Below are positions 1-6,862 of a stretch of 25,339 nt of DNA, one piece after another (positions within the stretch are counted from its first letter, which is position 1; each line of letters starts with the position of its first letter). Under the pieces are notes generated by a model. It saw nothing but the letters and a program-made list of their open reading frames with translations. It ran no database searches and was not told the origin of the DNA. This stretch comes from CAYIEP01 sp964362515 (GTDB lineage: Bacteria > Patescibacteriota > Minisyncoccia > UBA6257 > UBA9933), in NCBI GenBank assembly GCA_964362515.1, contig CAYIEP010000004.1, positions 1 through 25,339 on the forward strand. The letters are read 5' to 3'. A program made the translations under genes and the position numbers.

Positions 1-987
1 ATAGTCGTAATATTTATTGGAAACCACGATAAAGTTTTCCGGGCCCCAACCCACAAGCGGCTTTTCCGCGAATCCCTTAAGCGCTATTTTCCACTCGATC
101 AATCGTTCCATTACCGATTCTGTTTGCGGCGCGTGCGCAATACGTCGCACGATTCCGTACTTGGTAACCAGAGACGAATCCGGAAAAGAAAAAATCAACG
201 CGAAAAAAATAACAAGAACAATTAAAAGCGCGTTAAGCGCGCGAATAAGGACGCGAAACTGATTACGTAGGAAAAAATTCGCGAGCGCCGTAAACATCAC
301 GAACCCGGCAATGAGCCCTAAATAAAGCCCGCGAGTTTGAGTTAAAATAATGGCAACGACAAAAAGAACTATTGCCCCCCCGCCTATCCATACAACGGTT
401 TTTCTCCCAAATATGTCTCGCAGAAATGAAAACCGCTCGGTAAAAAAAAGCCCCGCAAACCCGATCGCAAATAATAAAAATATTCCCTGAAACGAAGGAT
501 TGCCAAAGGTGCCGGGAAGACGCAATGGCACCTGCCCTTGAAAAATTCCGATAATAACGCTTGCCAACGCCGCCGCCACATATAAAAGCAGCGCTATTTC
601 CCAATCTCTGCGCGTCCGAAACACGGAAACCGCCATAAGAAAAAAGAGCGCCCAAAATCCGAATTGCAACACGCCATCCGAACGCTCAAGACGATTAAAT
701 AATGAATGCACAAGGTCAACGCCTGAAAAAGCCGTAACAACAAGCGCCAGAAAAAAAAATATCACTCCCCAGACAATGGGATTTTTTAAAGCGAGGCGCG
801 CTTCCCTTTTAATAAAGAGCAATGGAATCCATCCGATAAGTCCCAATTCAACCAACACCCGAAGCGCGTATGCCTTTGAGGTAGTATAAGGAAAGTAAAG
901 AGACGAAAAGGCGAGGAGAGGCGTTACAAGCAGAACGGCATAGAGTATCGTCTTCACCCAACCCTCAAGATGTTTTGCGGTAATCAT
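1..987 (-). CDS. O-antigen ligase / polymerase-like polytopic membrane protein, truncated by the window edge
   Basis: An open frame runs leftward from an ATG at 987-985 to the window edge without a stop, giving about 329 residues. It is strongly hydrophobic with roughly nine or ten predicted membrane segments. Near the visible end it has a loop reading ERLIEWKIALKGFAEKPLVG followed by WGPENF, which resembles the R..W..A......P..G.G...F signature of the Wzy/WaaL O-antigen ligase family (PF04932). Members of that family sit in the cytoplasmic membrane and polymerise or transfer glycan chains on the outer face. The start is supported by a promoter whose -10 box lies 9 bp upstream. No Shine-Dalgarno is evident. 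The C-terminus lies outside the window, so the exact subfamily (ligase, polymerase or protein O-glycosylase) cannot be decided. Confidence 0.8.
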   Translation of the reverse strand, partial: MITAKHLEGWVKTILYAVLLVTPLLAFSSLYFPYTTSKAYALRVLVELGLIGWIPLLFIKREARLALKNPIVWGVIFFFLALVVTAFSGVDLVHSLFNRLERSDGVLQFGFWALFFLMAVSVFRTRRDWEIALLLYVAAALASVIIGIFQGQVPLRLPGTFGNPSFQGIFLLFAIGFAGLFFTERFSFLRDIFGRKTVVWIGGGAIVLFVVAIILTQTRGLYLGLIAGFVMFTALANFFLRNQFRVLIRALNALLIVLVIFFALIFSFPDSSLVTKYGIVRRIAHAPQTESVMERLIEWKIALKGFAEKPLVGWGPENFIVVSNKYYDY

Positions 988-996
988 ATTTTTCTT

Positions 997-1025
997 ATTC
1001 TACTGAACGCGGCCGCGTTTGTAAA
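997..1025 (-). promoter_or_regulatory. sigma70-type promoter for the O-antigen ligase-like gene
   Basis: Read leftward, TTTACA (1025-1020) is separated by exactly 17 bp from TAGAAT (1002-997). Both hexamers match the bacterial sigma70 consensus at 5 of 6 positions. The expected transcription start near 990 is only about 3 nt before the ATG at 987, so the mRNA would be essentially leaderless. The promoter lies directly downstream of the terminator of the preceding gene, which supports an independent transcription unit. Confidence 0.65.
1006..1019. repeat. perfect 14-bp palindrome between -35 and -10, candidate operator
   Basis: AACGCGGCCGCGTT is a perfect palindrome filling almost all of the 17-bp spacer of the promoter at 997-1025. 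Its position would let a dimeric regulator block or remodel the promoter. This is inference from position and symmetry only; no regulator gene is adjacent. Confidence 0.45.
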
Positions 1026-1028
1026 CGA

Positions 1029-1060
1029 AAAACCCCTCCGGCATACGCCGGAGGGGTTTT
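1029..1060 (-). terminator. intrinsic terminator after the peptidoglycan-binding protein gene
   Basis: Bases 1029-1042 and 1047-1060 form a perfect 14-bp stem (AAAACCCCTCCGGC and its complement) around a 4-nt loop. Read leftward the stem runs into a T tract (five T at 1032-1028). It lies about 50 bp after the stop codon at 1112. A-tracts at both ends mean it could work in either direction, but the leftward gene is the only one pointing into it. Confidence 0.9.
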
Positions 1061-1111
1061 CTCTATGTCAACCGATGCAATCGTAGCTTTCGAAACAGTA
1101 ATTAAGACAGG

Positions 1112-2971
1112 TTACGGCAAGATGACGCTCGGAGTCTTAAAGTCACCCAAACCGTAGTTCTGCAAGTAGACATTCGCCGCGATAGCCGCGCCGAAGTTCG
1201 AGTAGAAGGCTTCAAGATTGAAGCGTTGGAACGCGGCAGAACCAGTGCCCGTAGCTAAACGATTAGCCGTAATGGTTATCGTCCTCTCGGCGCCATCAGG
1301 AATATTCTGGGTGTCATTAACCGATACCGCTACCGCGGTGGCCGCAATCGTTGCCGTGCCGTCGCTCGCGACTCCCATAAGGACCGCTCCGCTCGTCGGC
1401 AAAGTAAGCGTTCCGCCCATCGCTTTTACTTTAAAGATGAGAATGCCGTCCATTGAACTTGACACCGCTCCCACGCCGGTCGTCCCAGCCTTATAGGTGT
1501 TAGACGCACTCACAAAAGTAAGTATCGCGGCGGTGCGACGCGCGTAGACATCATTACCGTTCATCGCAGAAGCGGCAGTTGGGGTTCCGGTTGAACCATC
1601 CGCTTTACGATACGAAGAATTGCCTGCGGCGGCCGGTACAGAAACCGAGGCCACCATGCCGTTACCCGTTGACGGGAAATTGGCGGCAATGGTCAATGTC
1701 TTCGTGGTATCTTGAGGAATATTAAGCTCAATATTCGTGAAGACGGTGTGATTCGCGGTTGAAGCCGAGGCAAGCACCGTGTCGCCATCATACAGCGCTA
1801 AAATTGAAGGCTGTACCGAGGTGTAAGTAGATGATACCGCCAAGGTTCTAAGAACAGACGCGCCTTCCGTGGACTTCGCGGTGAAGCGCAAGAGTTCTGT
1901 TCTCGTTGTGCCGCTCGTTCCGTCAAGGAACACATTTCTCGCAAGCGGATTATTTGTATCAGTCGAGAGAGTCAAGACTGACGCGCCGCCTGACTTGAAA
2001 GTGTGCTGACGGCTATCGGCCGCGGCGAGGTCAGCATAAGATGCAGTGCCTTGAGTATCAACTCCTCTCAAGGAGTTTGTACCTCCAGCGTAATCCTGGA
2101 ATATTACTACGCGATTGTTGTCAATCGTCGTGACTGTATCAATACTGAAGGTCAATACTTTCTTCGCGTCTTTCGCTACATTGAAGCTGAAGCCGCTCAA
2201 GCGGATCCAGTATCGGCTTGAGGAGTCTAGATTCAAATTCGTAGAATCAAGCACTACTGAACCCAACTCTGTCGAACCATCCCACACACGAATCTTTTTA
2301 ATGAAGGATGTCGGGTTATAGGTCGTGCCCGCTCCCACGTTGGTGACAGAAATTTGCCAATCAGCGCGGTTAATAATTATAGCGGAACCTTGCGCTTGTA
2401 CCTCAACGCCAATCACGGATTTATTATCTCCCGCGCTGGCATTGGGATTTGCTGACGGAACCGCCGCCAAAGTCGCGGTGAATGAACCTTCCGTGGCCAC
2501 TACTGGCGGTGTTACTGGTGTTACTGGTGTTACTGGTGTTACTGGTGTTACCACTGCCAATGAATTCACTTTAGCCCTTGTAATCGGACCGAAATAGCCA
2601 ACAGCCGGAGAAATTCCAACTGAAGCCTGATATTTGGCCAAAGCCGCTTTTGTCAATGGACCAAAAGTTGTAGTTTCATGACCAACATGTCCCGGCGCGC
2701 CCGCTACGGTTGAAACCGGCGAACCATTGGCGTTTAGAAACTGTTGCAAAGCCTTAACATCATTACCCGTAGAACCAACTGTGAGGTCGCTAGTAAAGGT
2801 AGTGGAAGTTGTCGGCGTTTGTAATTGCGCTTGAAGCGCCTGAATTTGGGCTAACAACGAAGCAATTTGGTCTTGAAGCGACGCTTGACCGGCTGCCGGT
2901 AAAACGACAACTCCAGAAACCATAACAAGAGAAAGCCCGATAACGGAAATTCTTTTTAATGTATTACTCAT
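1112..2971 (-). CDS. secreted peptidoglycan-binding-domain surface protein with VTP linker
   Basis: This 619-residue protein starts with a signal peptide (positively charged MSNTLKR, hydrophobic core, likely cleavage near residue 30, PAAGQA). Residues 31-51 form a short heptad helix (LQDQIASLLAQIQALQAQLQ). A PG_binding_1 domain (PF01471) spans about 62-138, with the typical VGSTGNDVKALQQFLN start and a YFGPITRAKVN end. Five VTP tripeptides (141-155) form a linker to about 460 residues rich in Ala, Thr, Ser and beta-strand patterns, probably several Ig-like or S-layer-like modules, with no cysteine seen. Such architecture is common in Parcubacteria cell-surface proteins; the first domain likely holds the protein on the cell wall. 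Its role (structural or adhesive) is inferred. It is followed by a strong terminator, so it is monocistronic. No Shine-Dalgarno precedes the ATG. Confidence 0.85.
   Translation of the reverse strand: MSNTLKRISVIGLSLVMVSGVVVLPAAGQASLQDQIASLLAQIQALQAQLQTPTTSTTFTSDLTVGSTGNDVKALQQFLNANGSPVSTVAGAPGHVGHETTTFGPLTKAALAKYQASVGISPAVGYFGPITRAKVNSLAVVTPVTPVTPVTPVTPPVVATEGSFTATLAAVPSANPNASAGDNKSVIGVEVQAQGSAIIINRADWQISVTNVGAGTTYNPTSFIKKIRVWDGSTELGSVVLDSTNLNLDSSSRYWIRLSGFSFNVAKDAKKVLTFSIDTVTTIDNNRVVIFQDYAGGTNSLRGVDTQGTASYADLAAADSRQHTFKSGGASVLTLSTDTNNPLARNVFLDGTSGTTRTELLRFTAKSTEGASVLRTLAVSSTYTSVQPSILALYDGDTVLASASTANHTVFTNIELNIPQDTTKTLTIAANFPSTGNGMVASVSVPAAAGNSSYRKADGSTGTPTAASAMNGNDVYARRTAAILTFVSASNTYKAGTTGVGAVSSSMDGILIFKVKAMGGTLTLPTSGAVLMGVASDGTATIAATAVAVSVNDTQNIPDGAERTITITANRLATGTGSAAFQRFNLEAFYSNFGAAIAANVYLQNYGLGDFKTPSVILP
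2507..2551 (-). repeat. five in-frame copies of a 9-bp unit (GTAACACCA) coding VTP
   Basis: Five near-identical 9-bp units encode VTPVTPVTPVTPVTP, the linker between the peptidoglycan-binding domain and the beta-rich C-terminal part of the surface protein. Because the unit is a multiple of three, slippage would change linker length without shifting the frame. Confidence 0.9.
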
Positions 2972-3103
2972 TTTATTTAATTATTTTTCGATTGAATTAG
3001 ATTAATTTATATTTCAGAAAGTTATTTCTTCCTCGAGTCGACCCGCCTTTGCTATATGTGAGGTTAAGCGCGGCCCGTTAAAAGAATAACGTTGGCATCA
3101 TAA

Positions 3104-3130
3104 ATAAAAAACTCGCTTTTTGAAGCGAGG
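3104..3130 (-). terminator. leftward intrinsic terminator
   Basis: CTCGCTT (3112-3118) pairs with AAGCGAG (3123-3129) around a 4-nt loop; read leftward, the stem is followed by TTTTTTATTTA. It is suited to ending leftward transcription from the clpB/membrane-protein unit, whose last stop is at 3359. Its right flank overlaps the terminal GAGGCCAAAT of the fold-back element. Confidence 0.65.
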
Positions 3131-3221
3131 CCAAATTATCTACGAGATACGAATTTTATACGAAAATATTTCCGTAATTTCGTACCTTTTCGTACTTCGT
3201 AGCAACAACTGATTTGGCCTC
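3127..3221. repeat. TACGAAA fold-back element, copy 1 (MITE/REP-like)
   Basis: The outer ends are a perfect 10-bp inverted repeat, GAGGCCAAAT (3127-3136) and ATTTGGCCTC (3212-3221). Inside, the left arm (3140-3168) carries several TACGA(A) heptamers and the right arm (3172-3203) carries their complements (TTTCGTA units ending in TTCGTAGC). The same arm motif, in the same inverted order, occurs at 6684-6858, so this is a repeated element rather than a chance palindrome. Function unknown. Confidence 0.6.
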
Positions 3222-3358
3222 ACTCCAAATCTTTATAGATTAAATTATAAACACTGCTTAATCTTTGGCAATACCCCGAATTGTGGATAACCAGCGATTA
3301 TTACCGCTTACCATTTAAAAACGATTAGGATTGAAAATAGTTTCTTGACTAATTACAT

Positions 3359-4111
3359 TTAAATTGTCCAATTAGAAGCGGCGAAAATGGCGATTGACAG
3401 CAATAAAAACGCCGTAACGCTTATTAAAACGAATTTCCTGTTTAATACGCCGTTAATATGGCTTATTGTCAAATCTTTCAGGATTAAAACCGTTAAGAGA
3501 GAAAGGGCCGACGAATTTAAAAATCCTATTGGCAGAAGCGATATCGCCCAAATGGCCTCAATAATTAAAAGACTGAATGAAGCGGATATTAAATTTACGT
3601 GTTTAGGGGCAAATGTTTCCGTTTCTTTTTCTTTAAAAATAAACTTGAGAAACTGGCGGAAAATAATGAAAATCGCCAACCCGCTAAAAACATATTCAAA
3701 CGGAAAAATGCCGGACTTGTTTGAATTGAAAAAAATTATAAACGTAAAAAACGCCAATATGCCGCTTAAAAAATAAAAGAGCGGTTCCCTTTTTATAAAA
3801 AAATAGTTTTTAACGCCGATAAAAAGATAAAAACAGATTCCCCATAAAATAGCGAGCGCCCAGGCAAATTGAACAAAAACATTAAGAGACAAAACCGCGA
3901 CCGAAATCAAAACGGCGAAAAACGAAAAAAATCGGCGGGCGTTTAAAAGCGGAAAAAAATAAAAATAAAAAGCCGCCGGAATGAAAATAAAAAAATACCC
4001 CGGCCCGAAAGAAGAAAGATAAAGAAATAATGAGAAGAGCGCGGACTTAAGCCCCAATATTAAAAACAAGGCCCTGGGGTTCTTTAAAACTGACTTTAAC
4101 TTTTTTAGCAT
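3359..4111 (-). CDS. small polytopic membrane protein of unknown function, overlapping clpB
   Basis: I place the start at the ATG 4111-4109 (MLKKLKSVLKNPRALF), giving 250 residues, because GGAG lies 9 nt before it, one of the few credible Shine-Dalgarno sites in the window. A longer TTG start at 4153 is possible but adds residues read from the clpB frame. The protein is almost wholly hydrophobic, with about seven or eight membrane segments, many Phe and Leu, and short basic loops. I do not recognise a family. The first 65 nt overlap the 3' end of clpB in another frame, so the two are co-transcribed and probably translationally coupled. Function is unknown; a link to membrane proteostasis is only suggested by the position after clpB and htrA. 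Confidence 0.7.
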   Translation of the reverse strand: MLKKLKSVLKNPRALFLILGLKSALFSLFLYLSSFGPGYFFIFIPAAFYFYFFPLLNARRFFSFFAVLISVAVLSLNVFVQFAWALAILWGICFYLFIGVKNYFFIKREPLFYFLSGILAFFTFIIFFNSNKSGIFPFEYVFSGLAIFIIFRQFLKFIFKEKETETFAPKHVNLISASFSLLIIEAIWAISLLPIGFLNSSALSLLTVLILKDLTISHINGVLNRKFVLISVTAFLLLSIAIFAASNWTI

Positions 4112-6677
4112 CTTTAAGTTCTCCGCGAATAATTCTGTCGGCCAACTGGTCAAGAATTGTTTTTTGAATCAACCTTTTAAGCGGTCTCGCGCCGTATTCC
4201 GGGTCAAAGCCTTCTTTCGCCAGATATTTTTTCAAAGAATCGTCTATTATTATTTTTATTTCTTTTTCCGAAAGTTTCTTGATTAATTCCTCCAGTTGGA
4301 TTTCCACTATTTTTTCTATTTCTTTCTTTGTCAACGAATTAAATATGATAATATCGTCAAGTCTGTTTAAAAATTCCGGCCGGAAAGTCTCTTTAAGTTC
4401 CGCCATTACTTTTTCCTTGAAAATTTCTTCTTTTTCCGATATTTCTTTTTCCTCCGAAACCCTGAAGCCTATTCTTGAAATTTCCTTGAAATATTCTCCG
4501 CCGACATTTGAAGTAAGGATTATTATGGAATTTTTAAAATTAACGAGCTTTCCTTTGCCGTCGGTCAATCTTCCGTTATCAAGAATCTGAAGAAGAATAT
4601 TGAAAACTTCCGGATGGGCTTTTTCTATCTCATCAAATAAAATCAAACTATACGGCCTATGCCTTACCGTTTCTGTGAGCTGCCCGCCTTCTTCGTGCCC
4701 CACATATCCCGGCGGAGAGCCGATAAGCCGCGCGGTTGAGTGCCTTTCCATATACTCGCTCATATCAATTCTTATAAGCGCTTTTTCGTCATTGAACATA
4801 AATTCGCTCAAGGCCTTGGCTAGTTCTGTTTTTCCGACTCCGGTCGGCCCCAAAAACATAAAAGACCCAAGCGGCTTGTTTTCGTCGGACAAGCCCGCCC
4901 TTGCTCTTCTTAAGGCGTTGGCGACCGCTTTTACCCCTTCTTCTTGCCCTATTACTCGGCTTGATAAAACGCTCTCTATCTTTGAAAGCTTTTCCATTTC
5001 CGATTCAAGCATTTTGAAAACCGGAATACCGGTCCAGCGGAAAACAACCTCGGCGATGTCTTTTTCGTCAACCGCTTCTTTTATGAATTTATTTTCTTCC
5101 GTTAAATCTTTCTTGGAAAATCTTTTTTCAAGAGCCTTTAATTCTTTTTCCGCTTGCGGAAGCTCCCCGTAAATTATTTTTGCCACCTTTTCCAAATTTC
5201 CCTCTCTTTCGGTAAGTTCGGCTTCTCTTTTTAAATCGTCTATTCTTTTTTTAAGATTATGAAAATACTCAACCGACATTTTTTCGGCCCGCCATCGCGA
5301 AGCCAATTCATTATTCTTTTCTTTCAATTTAAAAAGTTCTTTTTCTATTGTTTTTATTTTTTTATTTTTTCCGCCGTCCTGAATTAACGCTTGTTTTTCT
5401 ATTTCCAAAAGCGTTATTTCTTTTTTTAATTTTTCCAATTCCTTGGGCAGGCTTTCGCTCTCCAGTTTTCTTGCCGACGCCGCCTCATCAATCAAATCAA
5501 TCGCTTTATCGGGAAGAAACCTGTCGGAAATATAACGAGTGGAAAGATTAACAGCCGAAATAATCGCCTCATCGCTTATTCTTATTCCATGATGAGCTTC
5601 ATATTTTTCTTTAAGCCCCCGCAATATCGCCACCGCGTCTTCAATGGAAGGCTCGTCAACCATAATCGGCTGAAATCTTCTTTCAAGAGCCGCGTCTTTT
5701 TCTATGTATCTCTGATACTCTCTTGTGGTGGTGGCGCCGACTGCCCGCAGTTCTCCTCTGGCCAGCGACGGTTTAAGCAGATTGGAAGCGTCAACCGCTC
5801 CTTCGGCGGCTCCGGCGCCGACTATCATATGTATTTCATCTATAAAAAGAATGTACTTTCCGGCGCTTTGCTGAATTTCTTTCACAAAAGCCTTAAGTCG
5901 GTCTTCAAATTCTCCTCTAAATTTAGTGCCGGCGATAAGCGCGCCCAAATCAAGCATTATAATTTCTTTTTCTTTAAGCGGTTCGGGGACATCTCCGGAA
6001 ATTATTCTTTGAGCAAGACCTTCGACAACCGCCGTCTTGCCTACGCCCGGTTCCCCTATCAAAACGGGATTATTTTTTGTGCGTCTTGATAAAACCTGAA
6101 TCACTCTTCTTAATTCTTCTTCTCTTCCGATAACCGGGTCAAGCTTGCCGTTCCTTGCCATTGTCGTAAGGTTAACCGCGTATTTTTCCAAAACCTGAAA
6201 TTTTGATTCCGGCATTTCATCGGTAATTCTCATCGAGCCTCTTAAGCCCGCGAGTATCCTTATGGCTGTTTCTCTTTTCAAGCCGAATTCTTCAAGAAGG
6301 CTTCCGGCCGGAGAAGACGTTTCTATTATCGCCAAAAGCATATGTTCGCAAGAAATATATTCGTCTTTCTGAATGGAAGCTATCTTGGCGGCCCTGTCCA
6401 AAACCTGCATTATTTCGTTTGAAAGATAAAGCTGGGCTAAGGTGTTAGTGGAAAAAATTTTCGGTTCCGCTTTTAGGATATTCTTTATTCTATTCGCCAA
6501 AATATCCAAATTTATGCCACTTTTAATAAGAATCGGCTTGACCAATGAATGGTCGTCCATCATTAAAGCCGCCAAAAGATGAACGGCTTTGAATTCTCCG
6601 TGATTTTCCTTTGCCGCTATTTCCTGGGCGTTATGAAGAGCCTCTTGGGCTTTAATTGTGAAACGTTGAAAATTCAT
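4047..6677 (-). CDS. clpB: ClpB-type AAA+ disaggregase with a ClpC/ClpA-like IGF loop
   Basis: The protein has 876 residues. The N-terminal double Clp repeat domain spans about 1-150. AAA1 has Walker A GEPGVGKT (208-215), Walker B ILFIDE (276-281), pore loop TKFRGEFE and the arginine finger region LERRF (331-335). A long coiled-coil middle domain (about 405-535) has ClpB-like features, including EGNLEKVAKIIYGELPQAEK. AAA2 has Walker A GPTGVGKT (610-617), Walker B LILFDE (678-683), pore loop GYVG (657-660) and sensor-2 GARPLKR (829-835). ClpB threads aggregated proteins through its pore together with DnaK. Unusually, after SNVG (723-726) there is an insertion of about 15 residues relative to ClpB, carrying IGF (736-738) where ClpC has VGF and ClpA IGL, the ClpP-docking tripeptide. 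The gene could therefore be named clpC by some pipelines. No CIRCE element was seen upstream; the promoter lies within a TACGAAA repeat arm. Confidence 0.92.
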   Translation of the reverse strand: MNFQRFTIKAQEALHNAQEIAAKENHGEFKAVHLLAALMMDDHSLVKPILIKSGINLDILANRIKNILKAEPKIFSTNTLAQLYLSNEIMQVLDRAAKIASIQKDEYISCEHMLLAIIETSSPAGSLLEEFGLKRETAIRILAGLRGSMRITDEMPESKFQVLEKYAVNLTTMARNGKLDPVIGREEELRRVIQVLSRRTKNNPVLIGEPGVGKTAVVEGLAQRIISGDVPEPLKEKEIIMLDLGALIAGTKFRGEFEDRLKAFVKEIQQSAGKYILFIDEIHMIVGAGAAEGAVDASNLLKPSLARGELRAVGATTTREYQRYIEKDAALERRFQPIMVDEPSIEDAVAILRGLKEKYEAHHGIRISDEAIISAVNLSTRYISDRFLPDKAIDLIDEAASARKLESESLPKELEKLKKEITLLEIEKQALIQDGGKNKKIKTIEKELFKLKEKNNELASRWRAEKMSVEYFHNLKKRIDDLKREAELTEREGNLEKVAKIIYGELPQAEKELKALEKRFSKKDLTEENKFIKEAVDEKDIAEVVFRWTGIPVFKMLESEMEKLSKIESVLSSRVIGQEEGVKAVANALRRARAGLSDENKPLGSFMFLGPTGVGKTELAKALSEFMFNDEKALIRIDMSEYMERHSTARLIGSPPGYVGHEEGGQLTETVRHRPYSLILFDEIEKAHPEVFNILLQILDNGRLTDGKGKLVNFKNSIIILTSNVGGEYFKEISRIGFRVSEEKEISEKEEIFKEKVMAELKETFRPEFLNRLDDIIIFNSLTKKEIEKIVEIQLEELIKKLSEKEIKIIIDDSLKKYLAKEGFDPEYGARPLKRLIQKTILDQLADRIIRGELKDAKKVKVSFKEPQGLVFNIGA

Positions 6678-6683
6678 AATTTT

Positions 6684-6858
6684 GCTACGAAATACGAAAT
6701 TATTACGAAAATACGAAATTATTCAATATTAACTATTCGCTTAAATTTTACACCACTTGGCGTAAAATGAGCAAGAATACCTAATTTTAATCTTTTTTAA
6801 TATTATCTTACTCATTTTTGCGTTTTCGTATTTTCGTATATTTTTCGTATTTCTTAGC
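6684..6858. repeat. TACGAAA fold-back element, copy 2 (MITE-like, ~37-bp inverted arms)
   Basis: The left arm (6684-6720, starting GCTACGAAATACGAAATTAT) is matched by the complement of the right arm (6822-6858) with only a few mismatches. Each arm contains four TACGAAA-type units. A second, inner stem pairs about 6761-6778 with 6800-6822 (AAAATGAG with CTCATTTT). The whole 185-bp gap between htrA and clpB is essentially this element. The left arm carries the likely clpB promoter. No coding capacity is seen. Confidence 0.7.
6699..6726 (-). promoter_or_regulatory. possible clpB promoter inside the fold-back arm
   Basis: Read leftward: TTGAAT (6726-6721), a 16-bp spacer, and AATAAT (6704-6699), 21 bp before the clpB ATG. 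The -35 matches consensus at 4 of 6 and the -10 at 5 of 6. The hexamers fall in repeated AT-rich DNA, so chance is a real alternative. Confidence 0.35.
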
Positions 6859-6862
6859 GATT

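Larger units (their letters stand above)
2972..3358. other. 387-bp intergenic region at a base-composition boundary
   Basis: No open frame of note on either strand. Left to right it holds the AT-rich leader of the surface-protein gene (to about 3030), a GC-rich patch (3031-3080), a leftward terminator (3104-3130), a TACGAAA fold-back element (3127-3221), and an AT-rich tail with one perfect DnaA-box-like 9-mer (TGTGGATAA, 3282-3290). Average base composition changes from GC-richer on the left to AT-rich on the right across this stretch. Confidence 0.7.

Noticed and set aside
263..655. 130-residue leftward frame in the first kilobase
   Set aside because: It is out of register with the long open frame from 987, which has membrane helices and O-antigen ligase-like motifs.
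3282..3290. Perfect DnaA-box 9-mer (TGTGGATAA, complement TTATCCACA), possible replication origin
   Set aside because: Only one box was seen, with no cluster, no dnaA/dnaN nearby and no change of gene strand around it. A single 9-mer is expected by chance at this scale.
3387..3776. 129-residue rightward frame opposite the small membrane protein gene
   Set aside because: Complement of a hydrophobic coding frame; no start signal and no family resemblance.
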